From the NCBI GenBank assembly GCA_913009685.1, contig CAJVXP010000019.1, forward strand, positions 1-43,793: a stretch of DNA of 43,793 nucleotides. Reading direction: 5' to 3'. The DNA comes from an uncultured Bacteroidota bacterium (GTDB lineage: Bacteria > Bacteroidota > Bacteroidia > Bacteroidales > F082). Below the pieces are notes generated by a model. It was not told the DNA's origin. It did not search any database and was given only the letters and a program-made list of their open reading frames with translations. The translations under genes were made by a program, and so were the position numbers. Below are positions 17,873-25,553 of this stretch, piece by piece. Each line of letters begins with the position of its first letter. Positions within the stretch are counted from its first letter, which is position 1.

Positions 17873-19153
17873 TTATTTTAAGTCGAAGCCCAAATCTTTT
17901 CGGTAGTATTTTCCTTCAAAATCGACCTGATCCACGTTGGCGTAAGCATTTTTCAAGGCTTCTTCCATGGTGTCGCCAAAAGAAGTGATAGCCAAAACAC
18001 GGCCGCCACTGGTTTTTATCAGGTTGTTTTCCACATCGTTACTGGCGCCTGCATAATAGACAATACAGTTGTTCAGGTTGTTCAGTCCTTTGATAACTTT
18101 TCCCTTTTGATAATTCTCGGGATAACCGCCGGAGACAAGCATGACCGAAGTGGCATATCGTTCATCCACCTCCGGTTTGGCTTCGCTGAGATTTCCTTTT
18201 GCCATACTCTCGAAAAGTTCCAGCAGGTCACTTTTTATCCGCGGAATCACTGATTCCGCTTCAGGATCGCCCATACGGCAGTTGTATTCAATGACGTAAG
18301 GATCATCGCCCACCTTCATAAGGCCGAAAAAGATAAAGCCCTGGTAAACAATATTATCCTGTTGCAGACCTCTAATGGTGGGGCGAATAATACGTTCTTC
18401 AACTTTTCCCATGAATTCGCCAGTGGCAAAAGGAACCGGCGAAATAGAACCCATGCCTCCGGTATTCAGGCCGGTATCGCCCAAACCAATACGTTTATAG
18501 TCTTTGGCTTCGGGAAGCAAAACGTAGTCTTTTCCGTCGGTCAGGACAAAGACAGAGAGTTCAATACCGTCGAGGAACTCTTCAATAACCACTTTGGCAG
18601 AAGCTTTACCAAATTTGGCATCAACCAGCATACTTCGTAACTCCGCTTTAGCTTCTTCCAAATCGTTAAGAATCAAGACTCCTTTTCCTGCAGCCAGGCC
18701 ATCGGCTTTCAAAACATAAGGTGCTTTGATATTATCCAAAAATGCCTCTCCGGCTTTTAATGTTTCTGTCGTAAAAGTTTCGTAAGCTGCAGTGGGAATT
18801 TTGTATTTTTTCATAAAAGCTTTGGCGAAATCTTTGCTTCCCTCCAGCTGTGCTCCTTCTTTTCCGGGACCAATAATGGCTACATCCCGTAAAATTTTAT
18901 CCTCTGAAAAGAAATCCCGGATGCCGTTTACCAACGGTACCTCAGGGCCGACAATCACCATGTCGACTTCTTTTTCGATAACAAAAGTCTTCACCGACTC
19001 GAAATCAACCGGGTCGATGGGGACATTGATTCCTGTTAGAAGTGTTCCCGCGTTGCCCGGAGCTATATAAATCTGCTCCGTTTTCGGACTTTGCGCCAGT
19101 TTCCATGCAAGCGCATGCTCCCGGCCTCCGGATCCTAATATTAAGATATTCAT
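17873..19153 (-). CDS. purD: Phosphoribosylamine--glycine ligase (GAR synthetase)
   Basis: A 426-residue ATP-grasp enzyme of purine synthesis that joins phosphoribosylamine and glycine using ATP. It starts at the classic MNILILGSGGREHALAWKL. Further motifs are GPEVPLVNGI, the glycine-rich ATP-binding LKADGLAAGKGV, NTGGMGSISPVP and EYNCRMGDPEAE near residue 290. Extending to the in-frame ATG at 19201 would add 16 unconserved residues and run into the preceding gene, so 19153 is chosen. Only 5 bases separate it from the glycosyltransferase stop, so they are co-transcribed. No other pur genes are in the window. Confidence 0.97.
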   Translation of the reverse strand: MNILILGSGGREHALAWKLAQSPKTEQIYIAPGNAGTLLTGINVPIDPVDFESVKTFVIEKEVDMVIVGPEVPLVNGIRDFFSEDKILRDVAIIGPGKEGAQLEGSKDFAKAFMKKYKIPTAAYETFTTETLKAGEAFLDNIKAPYVLKADGLAAGKGVLILNDLEEAKAELRSMLVDAKFGKASAKVVIEEFLDGIELSVFVLTDGKDYVLLPEAKDYKRIGLGDTGLNTGGMGSISPVPFATGEFMGKVEERIIRPTIRGLQQDNIVYQGFIFFGLMKVGDDPYVIEYNCRMGDPEAESVIPRIKSDLLELFESMAKGNLSEAKPEVDERYATSVMLVSGGYPENYQKGKVIKGLNNLNNCIVYYAGASNDVENNLIKTSGGRVLAITSFGDTMEEALKNAYANVDQVDFEGKYYRKDLGFDLK

Positions 19154-19158
19154 TTTTT

Positions 19159-20325
19159 TTATGATTTTGCTTGCTGCATGGTCTTTTCTACGGACTCCCA
19201 AAATAGTCTGGCGGTTTTATCCCAGCTAAACATTCGACTCCTTTGAAAACCTTTTTCGACCAACCTCTTCCTTAATTCAGGGACAAAAGTAATGCTTTTC
19301 ATGGCTTCGGCAATTTCTTTTATTTGAAACGGGTTGACCAGCAGGGCTGCATCGCCTGCAACTTCCGGCATGGCGGTGATATTGGACGTAATCACCGGAA
19401 CACCAGCTCTGAAAGCTTCCACTATAGGAATACCAAATCCCTCAAAAAACGGGACAAACGTTAGTGCGAGTGCCGAACCCATAACGTTTTTTAACTCTCC
19501 GGGTTCCAGCCTTCCGGTGAAAATCACCAGGTCTTTGTGTTTCATCTCCGCAAAAGCCTTTTTGATGCTTCTGTCCCAGTACATTTTTTCACCTACAACC
19601 ATAAGACAAGTGTTGGCGGCTGTTTCCTGTATGTACAGGTCAAATGCTTTGAAAAGGCCGACAATGTTTTTCCGTGGATTCAGGGCGCCCACAAAAATAA
19701 AATAGGGGCGACCGTGCGATATCTTTTTTCGGGTCTGCTGTTGCTTTTCTTTGGAAACAGGCGAATACAGCGTGTTCGCCCCGTTGTAAACCACATCTAT
19801 TTTTGTAACATCGATGCCGTATTGCTTTACAATGTCCTGTTTTGTAAATTGTGAAACGGTGAGAATCCTGTCGGCTTTCCGGGCATACCTGGGCGTAAAG
19901 TAGTTGTAATATTTTCGTGGCAGCCAGGGCATCATTTCCGGATGGTGCACAAAATTCAAATCGTGGATAACCATCAGGTTTTTAAATGGTGAGGTTAGCG
20001 AATTGTAAGCATCCGGAGAGATAAACAGATCCGGAGCAATTTTTTTGAGTGCATGCGGAAGAGCGTGCTCAAACCACCAGTAGTGCAGTACCGGATGCCG
20101 TGCCGGAGGGCCGACAACTACCGGGGTAACATTATCGTCAAAAATAAAGGAAGCATCATAAGGGCGGTCGAACAAAAAATAAAAATCGTGCTCCGGATGT
20201 GCTTTCACCATGCGGCTAAAACTTTCGTAAGTGAACCAGCCGATGCCTTCCAGCTTGTTTTTGAGGAGTAACCTGGTGTTGATGGCAATTTTCAAAATCT
20301 GCTTTGTTTTGGACAAAAATACCAT
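19159..20325 (-). CDS. Glycosyltransferase, GT4-type (GT-B fold)
   Basis: A 389-residue cytoplasmic or membrane-associated sugar transferase. The N-terminal acceptor domain has LLLKNKLEGIGWFTYE, and the hinge region has FVGALNPRKNI. The C-terminal donor domain has the GT4 signature FFEGFGIPIVEAFRAGVPV with its two glutamates, then the TSNITAMPEVAGDAALLV block. This pattern is common in mannosyl/rhamnosyl-transferases of polysaccharide or glycoprotein synthesis; donor and acceptor are unknown. An open frame continues upstream to 20517, but the extra 64 residues look non-protein-like, so the ATG at 20325 is preferred. It is first gene of the operon with purD, the DUF6427-like gene and rnhB. Confidence 0.9.
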   Translation of the reverse strand: MVFLSKTKQILKIAINTRLLLKNKLEGIGWFTYESFSRMVKAHPEHDFYFLFDRPYDASFIFDDNVTPVVVGPPARHPVLHYWWFEHALPHALKKIAPDLFISPDAYNSLTSPFKNLMVIHDLNFVHHPEMMPWLPRKYYNYFTPRYARKADRILTVSQFTKQDIVKQYGIDVTKIDVVYNGANTLYSPVSKEKQQQTRKKISHGRPYFIFVGALNPRKNIVGLFKAFDLYIQETAANTCLMVVGEKMYWDRSIKKAFAEMKHKDLVIFTGRLEPGELKNVMGSALALTFVPFFEGFGIPIVEAFRAGVPVITSNITAMPEVAGDAALLVNPFQIKEIAEAMKSITFVPELRKRLVEKGFQRSRMFSWDKTARLFWESVEKTMQQAKS

Positions 20326-20622
20326 TTTTGTTGCTTTGTTTTGGTATTGACATGGAAAGGAGGGAGTTTTGTAGATTTCTTTCTTCGGTTTCCTGTTTTG
20401 TTTCCTCCCATTGTCCCCGAGTTCTTTTTCTTGTCTTCCACTCTGATAATCTATACTGCCATCCATGCCATAGCGGCCTGTGTCAGATGAAAGACTTTGT
20501 GGATAAATGCCTGCCAAACGATCTCATAGTTACATCCGGGGAGTATTTTATTTAGAATTAATCTTTATTAATACATATAGAGCTATAGACCACGGCCTTG
20601 CTAAGTTCAGCTCCAGGCACTC

Positions 20623-20656
20623 TGCTCCTTATGTGACCATTATCACATAAGGAGCA
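20623..20656. promoter_or_regulatory. 14-bp perfect palindrome with a CRP/FNR-like core
   Basis: TGCTCCTTATGTGA (20623-20636) and its exact complement TCACATAAGGAGCA (20643-20656) flank CCATTA. The centre reads TGTGA-N6-TCACA, the classic CRP-class operator geometry. As RNA it would be a strong hairpin but it has no U-run. It lies about 490 bases before the Rieske gene with the MITE in between, so a direct operator role is uncertain. Confidence 0.5.
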
Positions 20657-20726
20657 TCCCGTGCGGAGTAAATTCGCAACCTTATTTTAGTAAAGGTTCT
20701 CAATAAATTTTTAGAAGCATTCAGGC

Positions 20727-20884
20727 ATTATTACGAAACAGGTTGACCAAAGCAGACGATGTTATTTTGTGCGGTAACAAGGCAAAAAACGTAGACATAG
20801 CCGTAGCTATGGAGAGGCTTTTTAACGTAGTTAGCGTGCAAAAGAACAAGTCGGAACGGTCAGGTTATTTCGTAACAATACCTT
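20727..20884. mobile_element. MITE-like element, copy B (158 bp, inverted relative to copy A)
   Basis: The ends are imperfect inverted repeats: ATTATTACGAAACAGGTTGA at the left and the complement of TATTGTTACGAAATAACCTG at the right. Read on the minus strand it aligns with copy A from end to end, sharing GAAATAACCT, GACTTGTTCTTTT, GCCTTG, CAAAATAACATCGTC and the right terminus. The middle differs and contains a small stem, CATAGC/GCTATG. It is non-coding. Confidence 0.72.
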
Positions 20885-20902
20885 AGTATTATGAAACAGC
20901 CA

Positions 20903-20931
20903 TGTTCCCGCCTAAGGCTAAGGCGGGAACA
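20903..20931. repeat. 11-bp perfect hairpin
   Basis: TGTTCCCGCCT (20903-20913) and AGGCGGGAACA (20921-20931) around a 7-base loop. GC-rich in an AT-rich context, no U-run. Confidence 0.7.
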
Positions 20932-20940
20932 CACATCTTG

Positions 20941-21018
20941 TCCCGTTTCAAACGGGAGGAGAGTGATTATATAGCTCCGGCAGGAGCGAAATATAGTAGT
21001 CCGGTGCGATAGCGCCGG
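20941..21018. repeat. Three adjacent hairpins, REP-like
   Basis: TCCCGTT/AACGGGA (20941-20957) is followed by GCTCC-GGCA-GGAGC (20974-20987) and CCGGTGC-GATA-GCGCCGG (21001-21018), the last followed by a poly-A run. The first repeats the core seen at 13397. Short GC-rich palindromes of this kind recur between genes in Bacteroidota, but I cannot name a family. Confidence 0.55.
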
Positions 21019-21142
21019 GAAAAAAAATAAAGAGAAGTTAGCGGGCTTGTTTCCTCAGTGCCGAACGGCTTTGGTCGTTTAGTTGTTTTTTAAATTGTGT
21101 CAGAAGTATAGATTTTTAAAAAAAGTATTTAAAGGAATTCTT

Positions 21143-21694
21143 ATGGAAGTTGATAATAACACAAATGAAAAGAAAAGTATTTCGAGACGTAGTTTTGTTA
21201 AAATTACAACTCTTTCGTTGGCCGCTGCCACCTCTTTTATTTTAGGCATCCCATTAGTTGAATCGTTGACGTCCAGCGTTAAAAAAATCAGTAATCGCGT
21301 ATTTTCCAAATTAGCACCGGTTAAATCTATACCTAATTCATTTACTCCTGTAAAAAAACCTGATAAAATACATTTTGATAAAATAGAAGAGGACGCATTT
21401 CTGAGAACCGAAAAACAGGAAGATGTTTGGGTTGCGAAGAAGTCAGATAATGACTTAACTACATTCTCTCCGATATGCCCTCATCTCGGTTGCCGATATA
21501 ATTGGAATGAGGAACAAAAACTATTTATATGCCCTTGCCACAACAGTGTATTTACTATTGACGGGAAAGTGGTTTCCGGTCCTGCACCCAGAGGATTAGA
21601 CACATTACCGACAAAGATAGAAGACAAGACACTTTACGTGCTTTATGAAAAATTTGAAGTAGGCATTCCTGAGAAAATAGTAATCGGACATTAA
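21143..21694 (+). CDS. Rieske [2Fe-2S] iron-sulfur protein of a bc-type complex
   Basis: A 183-residue electron carrier that takes one electron from quinol at the Qo site. A Tat-type signal with SRRSFVK (residues 14-20) leads into a hydrophobic helix (~22-40) that probably stays as membrane anchor. The Rieske fold carries CPHLGC (112-117) and CPCHNS (130-135), giving cluster ligands C112, H114, C130, H133 and the disulfide pair C117/C132. The ATG at 21143 is chosen over 21083 because it places the twin-arginine motif at normal distance and has an AAAGGA purine run ten bases upstream. The cytochrome b gene follows after 38 bases. The codon use is AT-richer than flanking genes. Confidence 0.93.
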   Translation: MEVDNNTNEKKSISRRSFVKITTLSLAAATSFILGIPLVESLTSSVKKISNRVFSKLAPVKSIPNSFTPVKKPDKIHFDKIEEDAFLRTEKQEDVWVAKKSDNDLTTFSPICPHLGCRYNWNEEQKLFICPCHNSVFTIDGKVVSGPAPRGLDTLPTKIEDKTLYVLYEKFEVGIPEKIVIGH

Positions 21695-21732
21695 TAGAAT
21701 TATAACGACTAAAATAGTGAAAGAATATTAAT

Positions 21733-23709
21733 ATGGCATCAAAATTCAGACAATGGATAGGCGAAAGACTACCAATAAACGCAGTGCTTCAATCAGGATT
21801 AAATGAAGAAATTCCTGGCGGGTCAAGCTTTTTCTTTACACTTGGGAGCGCACTTTTATTCATTTTTATGCTTCAGGTGATTACGGGAATATGGCAGCTA
21901 TTTTATTACGTTCCCACGGTAGATCACGCATACAATAGTTTAAGTTATTTACGCATATCGGTTCCCTATGGTTGGTTAATCCATGGAATACATTATTGGG
22001 GTGCCAACATTATGGCGGTATTGGTTGGGCTACACATGTTAAGAGTTTTTATTTGGGGTGCACATAAAAAGCCACGTGAACTTACCTGGATAATGGGTGT
22101 TTTTTTATTGCTGTTAACAGTCGGTTTAATATTTACCGGAGCTGCTTTACCCTGGGACGAACGAGGCTATTGGGCAGCCGAGGTGGGAACAAGTATCGCC
22201 GGCACAGTACCTTATATTGGAAAAGCACTTGTGTATCTGATGCGGGGTGGAATGGAGATGGGACAATTAACCCTTTCCAGGTTTTTTGTTTTACATACGG
22301 TCATTCTACCTGTTATTGTTATGATGTTTATAGGAATCCATTTAGCTGCATTCAGGCAATATGGAAGCGTTGGCCCCTGGCAGGAAGCCAAAAGACAGAA
22401 AAAAGGTTATTTTTGGCCTGAGCAAATTGCCAAAGACATGATTGTAAGTGCCTTGATCCTGTTTTTATTGGTTGCTCTTTCGGTTTATTCACCACCTCCT
22501 TTTACGGGCCCGGCTGATCTGCTGGATTCTTCATTTCAACCAAAACCGGAATGGAATTTCTTGTTTTTATATCAAATACTAAAAGGATTTACCGGTTCGT
22601 TAGAGATTATCGGTACAGTTGGAATCCCTTCTTTAATTGTTTTATTACTTGTAGCTGTTCCTTTTTTAGACCGCAAGAAAGAGCGTAACCCTTTGAAACG
22701 GCCTGCAATGATGATAGGTGGTCTTGTTTTCATTGCTTTTGTATTGATATTAACAGTAGTTGGAAATAACAGTAAACCGGCAGGAAGTAAAAGCTCAGAA
22801 AATATTGTTAAGGCAAAAAAGATAATAAAATTGTCACCATCAGCATTAAGAGGTAAAACAGTATTTCAATCATACGCTTGTCTTAGCTGCCATAAAATGA
22901 GTGGCAAGGGAGGGAAATTAGGCCCGGATTTAACCGGTGAATATCAAAAAGGACGTTCTAGAGAGTGGATTATCACACAAATTACAAATTCAAAAAAACA
23001 TTTCCCCAAATCTATTATGCCTCCATTTACCATGTTGAGTAATCAACAGTTGAATGATCTTACGAATTTTATTTTAAGTTCTCATCCCAAAGCCATATCA
23101 TCTCCGGTTAACACAAGCACGTCGCTTTCAAATTCTTCTAATAATGTTGCTAAAAGTAATTTGAAAGAAGCTTCTCAAATTAAAAAGCCTGTTTTAGCTT
23201 CTGCCATTTCAGCCAACACAATAGAACAATTAAAAAAGTTAGGTCCTCCGCGAGAAGCATCAAATATTATTGGAAACGTAGCACATGGTTCTTTGTTATT
23301 TAAGCGTCAATGCGAATCGTGCCACGGTGTAAATGGAAAAGGGGGTATTCCTAACCCCGGTTCTTTAGCAGGAAAAGTTCCCGGTCTCAATCCAATAGAT
23401 AAAATATTATATAATAAAAATCCCAAAATATTTGCCGAAAATATAGATAAATTTATTCAGCACGGTTCGATACCCACAGGCACAAATCCGGCTTTAAAAA
23501 TGTTCGACTACGGGGATTCCCGTACTTTAACACAGCAGAAGATAGCACACATAGAAGCATTCGTACTTTCTTTGAATAAAGTTGATCGTGCACAAATTGA
23601 GGCCTCTGACCCTCATCAATTTTTTAGACTTACAGTATGGGTATATCTCGGAGCAATTCTGATTATAATCATATTTGCATTCTTTGTTAAGAGGGAAAAG
23701 GATGAATAA
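21733..23709 (+). CDS. Cytochrome b fused to two cytochrome c domains
   Basis: A 658-residue membrane protein. Residues ~1-345 are cytochrome b: heme ligand pairs H87/H101 (helix B) and H188/H203 (helix D, the 14-residue gap of the b6 type), then PEWN at 272-275 in place of the Qo PEWY. Two c-type heme domains follow: CLSCH at 383-387, with a likely axial Met in SIMPPF (about 429), and CESCH at 527-531. They are joined by a Ser/Asn-rich linker (~452-490). A last helix (~633-652) re-anchors the C-terminus. With the Rieske protein it should oxidise quinol and pass electrons through its own hemes, replacing cytochrome c1. No oxidase or other partner is adjacent. It is AT-richer than its neighbours, and transfer is likely. 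Confidence 0.93.
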   Translation: MASKFRQWIGERLPINAVLQSGLNEEIPGGSSFFFTLGSALLFIFMLQVITGIWQLFYYVPTVDHAYNSLSYLRISVPYGWLIHGIHYWGANIMAVLVGLHMLRVFIWGAHKKPRELTWIMGVFLLLLTVGLIFTGAALPWDERGYWAAEVGTSIAGTVPYIGKALVYLMRGGMEMGQLTLSRFFVLHTVILPVIVMMFIGIHLAAFRQYGSVGPWQEAKRQKKGYFWPEQIAKDMIVSALILFLLVALSVYSPPPFTGPADLLDSSFQPKPEWNFLFLYQILKGFTGSLEIIGTVGIPSLIVLLLVAVPFLDRKKERNPLKRPAMMIGGLVFIAFVLILTVVGNNSKPAGSKSSENIVKAKKIIKLSPSALRGKTVFQSYACLSCHKMSGKGGKLGPDLTGEYQKGRSREWIITQITNSKKHFPKSIMPPFTMLSNQQLNDLTNFILSSHPKAISSPVNTSTSLSNSSNNVAKSNLKEASQIKKPVLASAISANTIEQLKKLGPPREASNIIGNVAHGSLLFKRQCESCHGVNGKGGIPNPGSLAGKVPGLNPIDKILYNKNPKIFAENIDKFIQHGSIPTGTNPALKMFDYGDSRTLTQQKIAHIEAFVLSLNKVDRAQIEASDPHQFFRLTVWVYLGAILIIIIFAFFVKREKDE

Positions 23710-23756
23710 GTGGCTTGAACACTTACTGCTCCGGTTGAAGACAGTCTTTTCCTTCA

Positions 23757-24368
23757 CTATTTCACATTAAAGGATAACAGCATTTCGTCTTCGATAAAAA
23801 CTTCATAATGGTCATTGATCTTGGTAGGACCTACGCCCGACGGTGTTCCGGTAAAAATCAGGTCGCCGGGTTTCAGCGACACAAACTGTGAAACGTAGGC
23901 GATAATACGGTCGAAGCTGAACATCATATCGGCGGTGTTGCCTTGCTGCCGGAGCTCGTCGTTTATTTTCAATGAGAAACGCAGGTTGTTGATGTCGGGA
24001 AACCGGTTTTTGCTGACAAACTTTCCCACCGGGGCGGCGCCGTCAAAGGCTTTGGCAATCTCCCAGGGAAGTCCTTTTTTCTTCTGTTCGGCTTGCAGGT
24101 CGCGGGCGGTGAAGTCGATGCCAATGCCGATTTCATCAAAATATTTGTGAGCAAATCTCTCTTCGATGTGTTTGCCGTTGCGATTGATTTTCAGCACAAT
24201 TTCCGTTTCGTACTGCACATCTTTGGAGAAACCGGGATAAAAAAACGGATTGTTTTTTTGTAGCAGCGCTGTGTCGGGCTTCATAAAAAAGACGGGTTTT
24301 TCCGGTATGGGGTTGTTCAGCTCTTCGGCGTGTTCGCGATAGTTGCGGCCGATACAAATTATTTTCAT
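23757..24368 (-). CDS. Fumarylacetoacetate hydrolase family protein
   Basis: A 203-residue protein, the short form of the FAA hydrolase family (acylpyruvase, oxaloacetate decarboxylase/tautomerase and related metal-dependent enzymes). It opens with IICIGRNYREHAEELN. It carries PVFFMKPDTAL, the metal-binding YETEIVLKI glutamates, IGIDFTARDLQ, and FTGTPSGVGP near the end, all standard for the fold. It is cytoplasmic. The substrate cannot be told from sequence; acylpyruvates or oxaloacetate are usual for this short form. Convergent with the cytochrome gene, with 47 bases between them and no clear terminator. Confidence 0.92.
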   Translation of the reverse strand: MKIICIGRNYREHAEELNNPIPEKPVFFMKPDTALLQKNNPFFYPGFSKDVQYETEIVLKINRNGKHIEERFAHKYFDEIGIGIDFTARDLQAEQKKKGLPWEIAKAFDGAAPVGKFVSKNRFPDINNLRFSLKINDELRQQGNTADMMFSFDRIIAYVSQFVSLKPGDLIFTGTPSGVGPTKINDHYEVFIEDEMLLSFNVK

Positions 24369-24383
24369 TTTTTTATGTTTTGT

Positions 24384-24449
24384 TCATTCAATGGTCAAGC
24401 AATAGTCATTCAATGGTCAAGCAATAGTCATTCGGTTGTCAAACAATCG
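24384..24449. repeat. Three tandem copies of a 22-bp unit
   Basis: TCATTCAATGGTCAAGCAATAG occurs at 24384-24405 and 24406-24427 without change, and a third copy at 24428-24449 has five differences. It fills the spacer between the exonuclease and FAA hydrolase genes. There are no unique spacers, so it is not a CRISPR. Confidence 0.85.
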
Positions 24450-24530
24450 TTATTCTTCCAACTTCTAAACTTTTAAACATTAAAACATCTCTTCGTTATA
24501 GGTCATTCGTCTTTTCGTGGTCATCTGAAT

Positions 24531-25337
24531 TTATTTGCCCAGCATACGCAGCTTGATTTTGGTGAGCAGTTTTTTGGTGTAGAGAGGGAAGTCGGCTTTT
24601 TGCATCCAGTCGTAGTAAGAGGGCTCTTTGCGGAAAACTTCCTCCACGGTTTTGCCTTTGTGTTTTCCAAAGTTAATCACCTCTTCGCCTTTATCGTTAT
24701 AAATAATTTGCCCCATGAGGTCGGCGTTGCGGTGGTGGGTGGAGAATTTCGCCAGCGCTTCCATGTCGTTTTTTACAGGCATTGTTGTTTGGCCTTCCTT
24801 GTCGGTGTAAGTTGTGTCGGCATAACGGTCGAGTTGTGCTTTCAGTACTTCGTAGGTGGCGGTTACATCAGCTTCAGCCGAATGGGCGTTTTTCAGCTCC
24901 TCTTGCAGGTAAAAGCGGTGAGCGGCTTTCAGTGTGCGTTGTTCCATTTTCATGAATATGTTCTGTACGTCAATGAAATGGCGGTTTTCCACCTCAAAAT
25001 CCACATCGGCACGCAGAAACTCTTCCACCAGCATGGGAATGTCGAAGCGGTTGGAGTTGTAACCGGCCAGGTCGCAGTTGGTGAGGAAACGGTGAATGTC
25101 TTTGGCCACCTGTTTAAACGTGGGTTTGTCTTTCACACTTTCCTGCGAGATACCATGGATTTTCTCTGCTTCTTCCGATATGGGGTAATCGGGATTCAGC
25201 AGCCAGGTTTTTGTTTCCGTGGTTCCGTTGGGGTTTACTTTTATGATACAAAGTTCGATGATGCGGTCTTTGGAAACATTCAGGCCGGTGCTTTCGATGT
25301 CGAAGAAGGCCAGTGGCCGTTTGAGGTTTAATTCCAT
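24531..25337 (-). CDS. DnaQ-like 3'-5' exonuclease with a C-terminal GKHKGK domain
   Basis: A 268-residue DEDDh exonuclease. Exo I is FFDIESTGL (D13, E15), Exo II lies around YNSNRFDIPML, and Exo III is NAHSAEADV with the catalytic H and D near residues 150-155. After a short linker, the C-terminal ~60 residues contain INFGKHKGKTVEEV and PSYYDWM, a small domain also found in DUF3820 and exodeoxyribonuclease X-like proteins. It probably degrades single-stranded DNA or RNA in repair or turnover; it is not obviously the polymerase III epsilon subunit. It has its own promoter element and is followed on the same strand by the FAA hydrolase gene after a 162-bp repeat-bearing gap. Confidence 0.92.
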   Translation of the reverse strand: MELNLKRPLAFFDIESTGLNVSKDRIIELCIIKVNPNGTTETKTWLLNPDYPISEEAEKIHGISQESVKDKPTFKQVAKDIHRFLTNCDLAGYNSNRFDIPMLVEEFLRADVDFEVENRHFIDVQNIFMKMEQRTLKAAHRFYLQEELKNAHSAEADVTATYEVLKAQLDRYADTTYTDKEGQTTMPVKNDMEALAKFSTHHRNADLMGQIIYNDKGEEVINFGKHKGKTVEEVFRKEPSYYDWMQKADFPLYTKKLLTKIKLRMLGK

Positions 25338-25371
25338 GTTTTGTTCTTTAATGCCGGGATTTTTTATGTTG

Positions 25372-25379
25372 CAAAGCTA
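25372..25379 (-). promoter_or_regulatory. -7 promoter element for the exonuclease gene
   Basis: The minus strand reads TAGCTTTG (TAnnTTTG), 34 bases before the start. A TTTG for -33 lies 17 bases upstream (plus 25397-25400), slightly close. Confidence 0.55.
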
Positions 25380-25397
25380 AGATTTTTTGGGATTAAC

Positions 25398-25423
25398 AAA
25401 ACTTGCGCCATTTCCGGAAATGG
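25398..25423. repeat. Shared 16-mer overlapping a perfect 16-bp palindrome
   Basis: AAAACTTGCGCCATTT (25398-25413) also occurs at 2137-2152. Here it runs into CCATTTCCGGAAATGG (25408-25423), a perfect palindrome. It may be a remnant of a dispersed palindromic repeat. Confidence 0.5.
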
Positions 25424-25510
25424 ATGAGCGGCCTATTTAAAAACGGTTCTAAATATCAGCGTCCTTTTCAATTTATCTTCTCTTTTGCGGCCATGAGAAA
25501 ATAAATATCC

Positions 25511-25518
25511 TACTTTTG
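25511..25518 (+). promoter_or_regulatory. sucC: -7 promoter element for sucC
   Basis: TACTTTTG matches TAnnTTTG, 35 bases before the ATG. TTTG at 25484-25487 is a possible -33 element with a 23-base spacer. Confidence 0.6.
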
Positions 25519-25553
25519 GGACTTCATTAATGACTCTATAAAAGTTAAATCGT

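Larger units (their letters stand above)
20326..21142. other. Gene-free, hairpin-rich region
   Basis: About 800 bases with no supportable coding frame. 20326-20622 should include the glycosyltransferase promoter, but no TAnnTTTG match is evident. After that come a large palindrome (20623-20656), a MITE copy (20727-20884) and a run of hairpins (20903-21018) just before the respiratory genes. The density of inverted repeats is far above the rest of the window. Confidence 0.6.

Noticed and set aside
20326-20517. 64-residue N-terminal extension of the glycosyltransferase
   Set aside because: Low-complexity, charged sequence unlike GT4 N-termini; the GT-B fold begins right after the ATG at 20325.
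20304-20555. Plus-strand small frame in the spacer
   Set aside because: It mostly overlaps the glycosyltransferase start antisense, is Cys/Phe-rich and matches no family I know.
24384-24449. Possible CRISPR array
   Set aside because: Copies are directly adjacent, without spacers, and only three units; no cas genes are present.
24600-25331. Plus-strand frame of 243 codons
   Set aside because: Antisense to the DnaQ-like exonuclease, whose catalytic motifs are intact.
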